Shown here one piece after another: positions 35,733-47,179 of a DNA stretch of 64,000 nucleotides. How positions within the stretch are numbered: position 1 is the stretch's first letter; every line of letters starts with the position of its first letter. The stretch comes from Alligator mississippiensis (Eukaryota; Chordata; Crocodylia; Alligatoridae): contig NC_081824.1 in the NCBI RefSeq assembly GCF_030867095.1, positions 53,912,882 to 53,976,881 on the forward strand. Reading direction: 5' to 3'. The notes below the pieces were generated by a model that was not told the DNA's origin, ran no database searches, and saw only the letters and a program-made list of their open reading frames with translations. Made by a program: the position numbers and the translations under genes.

Positions 35733-36932
35733 TTAAATAAAATATTCTAAATATTTTTTCCTTTCAGCATCTATTTCTTCAGTTTCCAACTCATAACGCT
35801 TCATGGTGACAAAATATCGAATAAAGGTATCACCCAGTGCCTCCCTAATGCATAAATCTTCCTCAAGGGCAGCAAGAGCATCTTCTAGTTTCAGAGGGAT
35901 TGCCAAAGCTTTCAAATGAGAAGTATTCTGTTTCTCTTCTGACACATCTTGGATGCTAAGTTTTCTCTTTATTCCATCCAGGCCTGCAGCAATAGTTGCA
36001 GCAAGTACCAGGTAGGGATTTGCCGTAGCTGAACCTAGCTTGTTTTCTATCTGAATGCCTTTTCCACCATGACATTTGATGTTAAAGGAACCGCTGTTAT
36101 CATTGTATGCCCATTTTGCATTCACAGTCTCTTTTGAATCCTTACTATATTTAAAATAACGCTTACGGCAGCTGACAGCAGGAGCCATCAAGCAGCTGAG
36201 AGCTGCTGAATGCAACAAGAGTCCTGCGAGCCAATACTTGCCAATATCACTGAGCTCCCGAGTTCCAAAGCTACCCGAAAAGTAATTCTTCTGACCATTG
36301 ATGTCCCATAGACTATGAGCCAGAATCCCTGAATTGTAGAATCCTATCTCTGAAAAAAAACTTGCAATGTAGTTGTACTTCTTTGCAACTTCTTTAATGC
36401 CTGTTCTGAAGGCAAAGGCACTGTCTGCAGCCTCAATGCCAAACTCTGGATGAAAAGAGATTTCCATCTGTCCAAGACCAGCAGAAGAAGAAAAGCTCTC
36501 AATGTTGACACCAATGTAATACATTCCTTCAATGAGTTCCTGAATGAAAGTCTGGTCCTGGTTATTTAGTAAAGTTGCTGCAGGAAAAGATATTGTCTTT
36601 GAATTTATAACCTCAGCAATGCCATAAATACAAAATTCATAAGTAAAGGCAGAGTACAGTGAAAAGCCGTAGTCTTGAAGCTGGCTCAGCTGTTGTTTGG
36701 CAATGTACCTAGGTGAGGTTGATACAGGTTTGCCTAGTACAGTAAAGGGATCGCAGATTACTCTAGCAGTTTGTTCAGTCCATGGTAAAACTCTAAATGT
36801 TGATAAATCAGGGCTCAGGATTATGTCACGATGAAAACTAGTTGAACTTATATAGCCCACTTCATTGTCCTTAGGATTCAGGGTCAGTTCAAGATAACCT
36901 CTAGGCATGGAAACACCATGGGTTGCTTTTTC
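35733..36932 (-). CDS. LGSN: Lengsin, last coding exon (glutamine-synthetase-like catalytic domain)
   Basis: The exon encodes 399 residues and the stop codon (TAA at 35733-35735). It starts after a CTCTTTAG acceptor, and its first codons read [13 protein letters not shown], matching human lengsin EKVSHGVCMPRGY as I remember it. Similarity continues to the C-terminal KKYLEYFI. The body has the class I glutamine-synthetase fold: TYEF near residue 105, GLGQMEI near 150, SGILAHSLW near 202, [13 protein letters not shown] near 275 and [14 protein letters not shown] near 295. In active enzymes these sites carry E-x-E, HHE-x-x-PGQ-x-E, a G-x-H-x-H loop and an Arg after the W-G-x-x-N segment. Here several ligands are replaced (Thr, Ser, Ile-Leu, Asp), as known for lengsin, a non-enzymatic lens fibre protein. 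No frame damage, so probably functional. Confidence 0.95.
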   Translation of the reverse strand, partial: EKATHGVSMPRGYLELTLNPKDNEVGYISSTSFHRDIILSPDLSTFRVLPWTEQTARVICDPFTVLGKPVSTSPRYIAKQQLSQLQDYGFSLYSAFTYEFCIYGIAEVINSKTISFPAATLLNNQDQTFIQELIEGMYYIGVNIESFSSSAGLGQMEISFHPEFGIEAADSAFAFRTGIKEVAKKYNYIASFFSEIGFYNSGILAHSLWDINGQKNYFSGSFGTRELSDIGKYWLAGLLLHSAALSCLMAPAVSCRKRYFKYSKDSKETVNAKWAYNDNSGSFNIKCHGGKGIQIENKLGSATANPYLVLAATIAAGLDGIKRKLSIQDVSEEKQNTSHLKALAIPLKLEDALAALEEDLCIREALGDTFIRYFVTMKRYELETEEIDAERKKYLEYFI

Positions 36933-38644
36933 CTAAAGAGAGGGGTTAGGAATGGATAAATGAGTCTCTCACAGTTGAATTATATGTCATAATAGTAACA
37001 ATAATAATAATTTGCAAATATATGCAAATTTTGAGTAAGCATTCTAGTGTTTGTCCATAGGACCTTTCCTCTCAAGAAATTAGGAAGAGCTCTACAAAAT
37101 CTTTATAGTATTAACTCCATTAAAATGAAGTCATCTTTGAGGTGGAGACCAGCAACCGGCTGAAAGGCAGAAAGTTTTGAGCAGGAATGCCATGCAAAAC
37201 TCACCTTTAATATCACTGACTGAAAAGGTGGCAGGTCTGGCTTTCTATTGTCTTTACCCCTATGGAATCACTTAAATCTGCAAATTGAGTGAATTAGGGA
37301 TAAAGGCAACAAGTAAGGACATTACAAATAGATTTTTTTTTTAACCAAATAATCATTACCAACACTGGCAAATGATTTCAAGCTCCGTGCTATGGTTAAT
37401 TTTGAGTAAGCATTCTAGTGTTAAAACATTTTTTTCTTTTTGTTAATTAGCTGATCTTACCTCAGTATTCACAGAATTCTCCTACACATTCCCTATACAA
37501 TGCTTTTATTCCATTGCCGACACCATGCCATGCAGGAAATACTGTAGCAAGATTATCTAATTCTAAATGCAGCATTGACTAGTTGTTGAGGGTAAGAACT
37601 ATTCTGCTCCATTCATTAAAAGCTATATTATTTCTCTGAAATTTATTTTTAAATATGTTTTTAAGATACCTTTGAGTTTATACTCTCATGCAAAGCACTA
37701 TTTTTGGGGTGCTACATAACATAAAAATATGACTTTGAATAAGCTGAGAATGGCACTTGCAATTTGAGGTAATGCTTGAAAAAGATAGTGCAATTACCCC
37801 ATCACCTCACACACAACAAATTGACTGAAAAAAGTTTATTCCTGATAATGTCCAAATGACATCTGTTGGAGTAGATTGTATATAAATGCCAGAGATAAAA
37901 GGTGTAGCAAAATATAAGTGCAAAATAATGAGAAAACAGCTTTAGCTTCAAAAGAGGCCTGAAATAAAAGTGCTCAGCTTCCTGTCATGTCAGTATCTTT
38001 TTTGTGATCACTCAGTAAAACATGAAATATTCATAGTGGTAGTAAAGTAAAAATACAGCATAAGCCACCCACATTAAATATCATAAACAATATATTAAAA
38101 AGGACAGCAGGTCAGGTATACACACAAAAGCTATGCATTGTTTTGTAATTTGACTTATTTTTCTGGAGCATCACTACAACAAGTATTTTTATTAAGCCAT
38201 CATGCTATTCTCTATGTTACTTTCTTATTGGATTTGATTGCTGAAAAGAGAATTCTTCATGCCCAAAGTGATTTCTAGCAAATCATTTTTGTTTCTTCTA
38301 GCATGTACTCTTGAGTCCTCTCCTGCAATATAATGATGTCAAATGAAACATTCTTTTTAATTGTAGTGACTGTGAAAAAGATAATTCAGTGGCAGAAGAT
38401 TGCTGGGAAAAGAGAGAACTGAAATTGCCAACCTTATTTAATTAGATTTGTTTTTCTTCAGGGCAGAGGAATGAATGATTTGGGGTGATGAGAGAAGCCC
38501 AAATCTCTGGGGAACATTAATGAGTGGAGAAACATATGATTTTTTGTAAGCTTAAATTGCTGCCTGCATTATGAAGAAACATATATTAGCAATAAAAGCT
38601 GGACCATGAAATTCCAAAGTGCAAGTAGAAGCATAAAAACTCAC
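36933..38644 (-). other. LGSN: LGSN intron between the last two coding exons
   Basis: The intron has a GTGAGT donor at 38644-38639 (minus strand) and a CTCTTTAG acceptor ending at 36933. It interrupts the gene in phase 0. It is 1.7 kb of AT-rich DNA and I see no mobile element in it. Confidence 0.85.
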
Positions 38645-38859
38645 GTGAAAAAATCGAGAAGGAATACTCTTGGATCTTGACACCCCATGAAGGTCTGTCG
38701 CTTCAAATCTGATGAACTGTATGCTGTCTCTGGCCATCTGTTGTTTAATATGTTCAAGCTGAGAGACTAGGTGAAGAGGAGTTTGGTTTCCAGGGCTGCT
38801 TATTTCAGGCTCTCTGCTAGGCTCTTTAAAATGAACAGGAGGCTTCATGTCAGACAAAC
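38645..38859 (-). CDS. LGSN: Lengsin, internal coding exon (start of the glutamine-synthetase fold)
   Basis: The exon codes for about 71 residues: a polar linker ([21 protein letters not shown]), then [20 protein letters not shown] and [16 protein letters not shown]. Human lengsin has HIRQAMAKNRLQFVRFEATD and [15 protein letters not shown] at this place. This is the N-terminal beta-grasp part of the class I glutamine-synthetase fold. The donor CAC|GTGAGT is strong and in phase 0 with the next exon. The acceptor is less certain: CTCACAG|GT (start 38859) is in phase 1 with the long upstream exon, but an alternative phase-1 AG eight or nine bases upstream (about 38867) would also keep the frame. 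The pyrimidine tract is weak, and reading further upstream meets an in-frame stop. Confidence 0.88.
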
Positions 38860-39538
38860 CTGTGAGTACTCTCACAACCATCTACTGTACTAAAAAGTGC
38901 AATAGTGACAAAACTGAATAAATACTAAACTCTTGCCAGAAAGTTTTAATATGACTTTGTTTCTGGAAAAATAGTGGGAAGATTTGGAACTAATTTGCAA
39001 ATATTTTTTGCCATTTTTGTCCTTCAGGTCCACTACACCCATAATAATTTCCCACAAGTCTTTTACAAAATTACTTAGATGATTTGTGTATGTAATAAAT
39101 AAGAAGGTAGTGTGATACAGAAGAGGATTTCCCAGAGAGAACCCTGTTAACTTAGATGAGGAGATTTTCGAGGACACAAAAGGGCCATTAGGAACATGAG
39201 CAGTAAGCTCCTTCTAGCCTGATTGTATATTAGCCTACATCTATATGCCGTCTGATTGGCTGGGAAGAGCAGCAAGTCCCCTATTTAAACATACGTATCC
39301 AAAGGATAGTTTACTTAGCCATTTCCTTTCCTTGCAGTGGCAGGACATTGACAGTGCTGTTGTCCTCCTGCTCTACCCTTTACAAGTTAGGGTGACTGAT
39401 GCTTTGAGCCTCTTATGGAAGTGTTGTTCATAAAGTTTCTAACAACAATTAGAAAAAAAGCTTGTCTAAAATGGCTTAAATAGGAACAATGTATCCCTAC
39501 TGAGCAGAGGCTTGGACTGAAATGGCCTCCTGGGGCCC

Positions 39539-39996
39539 ATCCAGACGAGTGCACAAGTACGGTTTGTGGCACCGCAAACCCATTTGTGGCACCACACACT
39601 GCACGTGTCACACATGTTTATTGTACTGCTAATTTGCAGTGTGATGGGGTTTTTTACACTGGGATCTCACAATGTAAAAAAAACATGCCACAAAAAAGCA
39701 GGGCAGCACACGTGGCTGCAGTATGTGCCACCTTAAACCTGAGCCTGGCCGGCTAGAGCCACTCTCCAGCTGCCAGTCAGACTCCATGCACCTGGATTAC
39801 TGCTGCTGCAGCCCTGGAGGCCCCCAGGACTCCAGGTAAGGCTACTAGCAGCCTCCCTACCCCACCAGGGGCAACTTGCCACGCACCAAAGCACACGTGC
39901 AGGGACATTCCCCAGAGACAAATAGCAGCAGCACAACTATGTGCTCTTGCTATTTGTCCCTGGGGAAATGCACATTCCCACGCATGGGAACATACC
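39539..39996 (-). mobile_element. MITE-like element in LGSN intron 1, sister of 50052-50465
   Basis: The left end TCCAGACGAGTGCACAAGTA resembles the reverse complement of the right end of the 50052-50465 element (TCCAGATGAGTGCAGT). The interior shares words such as GGCACCGCAAAC and TATTTGTCCCTGGGGAA with that copy, in reverse order. The right end is cut by a CR1 tail. No protein is encoded. Confidence 0.5.
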
Positions 39997-40052
39997 CCTG
40001 AAGTCCCTTTCAGCCCTACTTTGCTATGATTCGATGTTTCTATGATCCTATA
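39997..40052 (+). mobile_element. CR1 LINE 3' tail, very short
   Basis: GAAGTCCCTTTCAGCCCTAC followed by GCTATGATTCGATGTTTCTATGATCC is the end of CR1. Only about 55 bp were copied. Confidence 0.75.
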
Positions 40053-41392
40053 AGGTCAAACACTCCTGAGTGTGGTTGCTGCCTTCCTGCCTGTTCTTGG
40101 CTTCTGTTCTTGACTATATAAAACTGCTGTAATGGAGTGAAAAATCTGGGCTGGTAGCTCACTCTCACAGATTTCCTGAACCTTGTCCCCTGACTTCTAG
40201 TTCTACTCTAAATATTAATTTTTAGACTGCACGTATTTTAGTCTAACTGAGGAAAGAAACAGAGGCATAAGGTCTGGATAATGTTAGAAAAACATCTGAC
40301 TTTTAACACCCACCCCAACTCCCCCACAGAGCCAGAGATAGCAAGAACAGCAAACACTTCCACCACCACAGATTGCTGTAAGCTTCCAAATACCTTTCAA
40401 TCAACTTTTATCAGTTTCTGATGGAAAAGCAGCAAGTAGAAGGTCACAGAAATTTTGAGGGCATAGTGTCATTAAAATTAAGAGAAAGGAGATAAGTGTT
40501 TCTCTTGGGGTGCAGTAGGCATGGGAGAAAGAATGTAGGTGGCTGAAGAAAAATAAAAAATAAGAAAGTAATGGAGGGGAAATGATGAAAATGATCCACT
40601 TCTTCCCACCAATGATTTCTTGGTATTTCACCTATTTTAATTACAAACTATTTATGAGGGCATTTGTCTGCTCTTCCTTTCAATTTAGGCAATAAGGAAA
40701 GTATAGAAATGGAGTAATATATGTTTAATAATGTATAGAAGTAAGATATGAAATCTCCATTTTGGTGATACTTGGACAGTTCCATGTTATAGAAGATGCT
40801 AGAACCCAAAGAGGGCAAAATCATATACATGTACTGTATGAACTAGGCCTTGCATGTTGTGTATATTGAGTAAAGAGTTATTTGGAACCTACTGTGTCCA
40901 GCTCAGTACAGTTCCTTCATATTATATTTTAAAGACCTAGACACAATACATAGTCAGGGCACTTTTTGTTTAGCTAATATAATCATAGTAATCATAGGAA
41001 TCCAGTGCCATCTCCATTGTTAAGGTCTCAACCAATTTCTATTCTGAAACCTTTATTTAAGACTTCCTATAGCATTGGTTGGAAACATAGTGCTTTTAAT
41101 TAAATTTACCAGCTTTGCTTTCCATATAAATATGACCCAACCCATGCCTTGAGATCTTTCTATAGACTACAACTAAAAGACGTTCCCTATGCCTTAGTAG
41201 TAGACATTTGTAGTTTTGGATGTGTCTATCCTGCTACTTAACCACTCTAGGGAACGAATGGCCAAGGTGCAATGCTGCACAGAAGCACCTGAGGGTACAG
41301 TAAACCATAAGCTGAATGTAAGCCAACAGTGTGCTCTTGTTGCAAGAAAGCCCATAGCATATGGGGTTGTATTAACATGAATGGCTCTTGCA

Positions 41393-41910
41393 AATCAAGG
41401 GAACTGATTCTTCTGCTCTATGCAGCATTGGTGAGGCCTCGCTAGGAGTACTGTGTCCAGTTTTGTGCCCCATGCTTCAACAAGGATGTGAACAGTCCAG
41501 TGCATAGCAAGAAAAATTATTAGGGTCCTTGGAGGCAAGATTTATGAGGAAAGGCTGAAAGGACAAGGATGGTTGTTTAGTCTGAAGAAGAGAAGAACGA
41601 GGGGGGATTTGATAAAAATCTTCAAATACCTGAAGGGAGATTACAGAGAAGATTAAGTTGGGCTTTTCTCCATGACCATAGGGGACAAGACTAGCAACAA
41701 TGGGCTTGAGCTGCAGCAGGGGAAATTTAGTTTGGAGATTAGGAGCAGCTTTCTGACTATGGGGGTGGTCAAGCATTGGAATAAGCAACCTAGAGAAATT
41801 GTGGAATCTCCATTCTTGGAAGTTTTCAAGAGCAGGTTAGACACTTGTCTGGGTTAGTCTATTCAGGAATGATCCTACTTTGATTGGGCCTGGACTAGGT
41901 GACTTCATGA
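41393..41910 (+). mobile_element. CR1 LINE fragment, C-terminal ORF2 region, plus strand
   Basis: Diverged CR1 sequence is readable in shifting frames: [19 protein letters not shown] near 41410, RLKGQGWLFSLKKRRTRGDL near 41550 and HWNKQPREIVESPFLEVFKS.L near 41770. It ends at a GGACTAGGTGACTTCATGA just before the usual 3' tail. Several frame changes and stops mark it as old. Confidence 0.8.
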
Positions 41911-42289
41911 ATGTCATGCCAAGCCACGAGTGGCCAGGTCTGGAGGTCACTCAGGGTCAGAAGAAGCAGCCAAGATCCAAAGGCGGGTTAAGGTTCACTG
42001 GGGCCCTGGGAAAACAGAAAATTGGAGGCCCCACACACCCCATTATAAACATAAATGTATCAAAAAGTATTAATAAATAGACCTGTTAAATGTTTACATG
42101 GTGCATTAATAAATAAAGGACAACACCCAATGTCAAAATTAATTACTCAATTTTGCTATACACAAGATTGAATAAAACAACTGCCTTAGAAAAATTACTC
42201 AGATGCATGGGATTGCCATAAATGTACAACGACATGAAAGGAATGATGTTTTAGTTTAGTGGTCATGTAGACTCTTGTTTGCTTTTATT

Positions 42290-43610
42290 GGTTTTTGCCT
42301 GAGAAAGGACTTATATTTCTGAAAGCTTGCAAACAACATTTTTTGCAACTATTTAGTTGATTTAATGAAAGGTATTGTATTAACCTCTACCCAAAGCTAC
42401 AGGTCAACATTCCCTCCCTCCACCCCTACCTATTTCTCACCCACTGTCTGCCACAATTTGTATTTTCACTAACTGGCATGTTGCATATTGGGTTCTGAGA
42501 TAAGCCATCCTGAAAGAAAAATCAAATTGGCTAGGAGGCATGCTCCTTTGTCCTTGTAGCTCAGTACATAGCAAATGCAGTCAGACTAGTAAGAGCACCA
42601 CACTAAGATATCTTTATCAGACCATCTAAAATAGTTGGGAAAAGTCTTTTTTGCAAGCTTTCAGGTACAAGTTCCCTTGTTCAGGCAAAGGGAGCATCTG
42701 CAGGTGTTTTGTGCTTTTCCAAAAGAATTTTTGGCCAGTTTGACTTGCAAGTATGCTAAGCACCCCATTCACTTAGGAGCCTAGCTTCAAACATGGAGCT
42801 TTTAAAATGACTTGCCTAACTGCTTGGACTAGTATTTTGCTTGAATCTCTCTGCACTGTTGCCTTTGCCCCCAGTGGTCCTTTGCTCTGCCTGGCAGGGC
42901 AGGGAGGGGACCCAGGGCCCCAGCAAAGGCAGCAAGCAGACAGACCTGAGCAAACAGACCTCCAACCCCCCCCACCACACACACACACCTACAGCCCACC
43001 ACACCTTCACTAATAACCCCTCCCCCCCACACACGCACACTTCAAAAATAGCATCTCATGATTTGTGTACCAAATTGCTTGATTTTTAAGAGTTTGTCTC
43101 ATGATTTTTGACAGGGTTGGGTTGGCAATAATGCATTGATTTTATGCCCCCCTCCCAACCTGGTTGACACCTGATACCTACAGGTAAACTGCTTTTGTTC
43201 CCTGCAACCCTCCTAAATTTCCATTCCTGCAGATCAGGTTTCTAAAGACTGCCTTTTCCATACCTGTGGGATTTCTGACCATCTTTCATATCTCTCACCA
43301 ATTTTTTTTATTTATTTATTTTGCCTAAGAAACAACGTGTATGTCCCAAAGCCTGCAAATAACAATTTTTTTAAAAATTATTTGGTTGGTCTAATAAAAG
43401 ATACTGCTTCTATCCAAAGACTCCAGCTATAGGTCAACATTCCCCTCCCTCCCTCCCTCTTCCTGGATCATCCAGAAAGAGTACAAAACACCTGAAGATG
43501 CTTCCTCTGCCTGAACAAGGGTGTTTGTTTCCAAAAGCCTGCAAAAAAAGACTTTTTTCTAACTATTTTAGTTGGTCTAATAAAAGATATCTTATAATGG
43601 TGCTTTTACC
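42290..43610. repeat. Cluster of four short repeat copies in LGSN intron 1
   Basis: Copies lie at about 42290-42420 (plus), 42600-42720 (minus), 43315-43450 (plus) and 43490-43600 (plus). Each carries a CCTGAACAAGGG-like start, an AAAGCYTGCAAA word, and then ACTATTTTAGTTGGTCTAAT and AAAAGATAT. The layout resembles the 3' region of Penelope-like elements, such as the one at 13110 on the minus strand, but that link is inference. A pyrimidine-rich CCCTCCCTCC run follows two of the copies. A C- and CA-rich patch lies at 42966-43035. Confidence 0.6.
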
Positions 43611-44644
43611 AGTCTGACTGCATTTGGAAATGGCTACTCATGTGGACTGGGGTAGTTAAGAACAATCTTCAGAGTCAATTTTGACTCTTTCTGGTTGTCA
43701 GAATAGGGCTCTGGCTTTGATTCTGCATGCATATGACTTTCTGATACAGATAGGGTATGGTTTCAGTATTGAAGGCTCAAACAGTTCTTTTATAAGACTG
43801 GGGATTTTTCATAGCCCAAAAAACAAAAATAAAAATCCCTATACGTTTGTATTTTTAGATGAAGTTTCATTGGCAACCAAAATATAGACTGTTTATTGAT
43901 TTTTTTCATTTAAACTCTGTAAACACTTTTTTAGATTTTAAATTGATCCCTTACTGAAATGTTGTGCACTTAAAATAAATATGCTTTTCAGGTCAAATTT
44001 ATCACACCTAATAACTTTAACTTAAAATAAATGCTGTTCTTTCTTTGGTTATCTAAAATATTAACAGGACACAAAATCAATCTGAAAAAGCATAAATATA
44101 AGGCACATAAACATTAATAACACCTAAATGAGCTACATAAGTAAGGTCATGTATACCTAATTATACCATCCATCAATGTTAAAAGCTTTTCCATTTGGAT
44201 CCTATATAACATATACATGGATCTTAAGAATATAAGCTAAAAATAATGGACTAAAATTATTGTTGATTGATAATTATATCAAATGAAATTTTCCATTTAA
44301 CTGTATATAATTCTTAAAACAAAATATTTAGATGCCAAAATAAAAATAAGAAAAAAATGTTGATTAATAACACAGTGGATAACAGTCAGGTAGTACTAAT
44401 ATTATTTATATTTACTATGGACTGGATCCAAAACCCTATAAGCTCCATGAATTTGAAACAGACATTTTATGGGCAATTTAAACTTTATAATATCTTCATA
44501 TTCACTATTCATTTTCTCACTTTAAAATGCTTGGTTGCCATACATGATGTGATATTTAAAATCACTGTCATTACTTAGCAACCTTATCAGGATTTTGAAA
44601 TGAAGGAGGATTCTTTATCTTCTAATAACAATGAATAAATATGT

Positions 44645-44718
44645 GCCTAGTGCTAGGGGACTGGACCCGATGATCTACAAGTTTACTTCCAGCCCCTAAC
44701 AATCTATGAATCTATGAA
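44645..44718 (+). mobile_element. CR1 LINE 3' tail
   Basis: GGGGACTGGACCCGATGATC, then CCAGCCCCTAACAATCTATG AATCTATGAA is the 3' end of a CR1-type LINE. Confidence 0.75.
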
Positions 44719-47179
44719 ATACCTTATAACAATAATTATACTGTTGTTCCTCCAGTTCCCAAAGCATATTTTCCTAATTTGTGTTATATAAAATATTGTA
44801 TTCACTTTTCACAATTCTCCTTACATACAAAATAATGGATGTCTCTGTTTCCAATTAAAATCCATTTAGTAAAATTGATTTATGTAACTATATATGCAAA
44901 ATAGGCATGCCCCTTAGGTTCTTAGCAAATTATCAAATACTATAGTTAAGACAATTAAAATAAATTTAGATTTTCATTGTAAGGTTTTGAATCCTTAAAA
45001 ACCAGGCTAAATTCCATACTGGCCATCTTTTTATAAAGGAAGTACGTGCATATATATGAAGGTATATGTATTTCACATATTTATAGCAATTCAGTTGTGT
45101 ATAGAAAAAACATTCACTATTTATTTTTTGTCTATGTATTTTTCAGGCAAAACTCTGTTTTCCACTTAAGTAAAACTGAGCAGGAATTTTTATAATTCAG
45201 CCTATTAAATTTGGCCTATTTGTCTTGCAGTCACTACATGTATGTTTCATAAGAAAATTCTTTTGCTTAATCAGTTAGGATCTGCCTTTCTTGGCCAAAT
45301 TATTAGTACCAGACATCATTGGGAGTCTTAAAAATAGCTGACATTTAGAGAAGATGGTTGCATTAATTTTGTTTTTTTACTGATAGAAAAAGCACCTTGA
45401 TAAAAGATATTGCTCAGGTCCAGTATTAGCTAGGTATTTTCTGCTTGCTCAAAAGCAGTTGTATCCCATGGTTGCTTATTAACCCACATTGCATCTAAAG
45501 TGAACAATTTCCCAGCCCTTTACAGATGAAAGTGTCAGACTAATGAAATGAACTGAACAGGAAGAACACTTTGCTACATGTTGTCTAGGGACACAGCAAG
45601 GACAAAGAGAAGCTGACTTAACAAATGCACTGATATTGAAAAATGCTTTGTTTGGCAGTTTGAGCAACAATTTATAGTAAAGCTGTAACACTAGGTATCA
45701 AAGTACCAGATTGTGTACACAGCTGGGCACCCTAAAATACTGTTATACACATTCCTCTAGCCTTCCCTATGTCCTTTGCTACCTAAGGTTATTTTACAAT
45801 TTTTTTACTAGAGAGCCTGCTACAAAATAATGATAATGAAATAATTTCATGACTATGAATTTTTATCATGAAGCTCTGACACCAGTTATTAATCTTTGTC
45901 TGTACATGAGTTTAAATAGAAATACAGCTTTAAGGGAATTAAAACACACTGCAGAAAGTGGAGTATCCTGTCTCTAACAGTGACTAGTACTACTGATTCA
46001 GAGTAAAGCACAAGAAAATTTCTCCTAAAGTAACCTGCATGTAGGGAATGTTTCTTATTAATCCCTATTAGTTAGAGGTTAGTTTATGGTCAGGTTTATA
46101 TTGCTTCCAAACTTCCTTTGATTCTCATTTTGTTTTTCTCTTTAGTCGTTAGTAACCTAGGTCTGGCTGTGCTTGTAATCCATGGGAACAATTAAGCCTG
46201 TTATAAATCCTACTAAGTTGTTGCTGTATTTTGTGGCAATGGATTTCATGGTGCATTTTCACTGTGCTGTAAAAGTAACTGATAGAAAAGGTTTTTCTAC
46301 AATGGCTACATCTCAGTTTCATTAAATGTTCCCTGGTTTGACGGCAGGGGGTGTACGAGGTGAATAGGAACACCCAGTCCACCTTTTCCCTACCTAATTC
46401 ATTATTTTATATTCCTTTATGATATCCTGAGCATAGTGGTAATGTGATTGTGTCATTTTGCCACAGTTCCAAAGGCATGAATTTGAGGCTTGCTCCAGGC
46501 TTGTGTTGAAGGCCATTAGGGGTCTATTTAATTCATGGTTTTGCAGTTTTTGTGGAAACTACAAAAAAATCATTGTCTGTGATCACCAGAAAATATTACA
46601 TACTCTGCAATTTCCCGCAGAATCAACCTAATCCCCTCCCCAGTTATTATTCACTGTTTTAGAATGTCCCAATGCTTATCACAATACAAAGACAATGCTA
46701 CAATCACTGCAGCCATAGATGGTGTGACTGAGAGGTACGGTCTGCCAGTGATATAGACTAAGTGAAGGCCCCATTCGGTGAAGCGAAACTGTTTCAGTCC
46801 CATTTTTTAATAAGTTAAATGCAATGCTGTAGTCTGAAGATGAGTAAAAAAAAATTTTTAAAGCTAAATAATTTAAGCTCAGGATCATGTAATCCAGTTC
46901 CCTGTAGAAATCTTATATTCAGATGGTGGTAAATTGTTTTATTCATCTTGTACCGTGACTCTGGATGTATCGAGGAAAAACAACATTGATTGCCATCTAG
47001 AGTCTGAATCGCTATAAAGTGAAAAGCTTCTGCAGAAGCTGAAGGTCAGAACAAAAAATAATAATGTCCTTGATGTTTAAGACTAAAGACAGACAGTCAA
47101 AAAGCCCGAGGCTGAATTGATTCAATCTTTGCAGGTTTCTGTAAACTGCTTAGATTGAACTGACAAGCAAGTGAACACA
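44719..47179. other. LGSN intron 1 DNA, nothing recognised
   Basis: AT-rich, with only short random ORFs. I see no repeat ends or family motifs here. Confidence 0.5.

Noticed and set aside
42813-43040. Cysteine- and glycine-rich minus-strand ORFs
   Set aside because: They come from CA/CC simple repeats on the plus strand.
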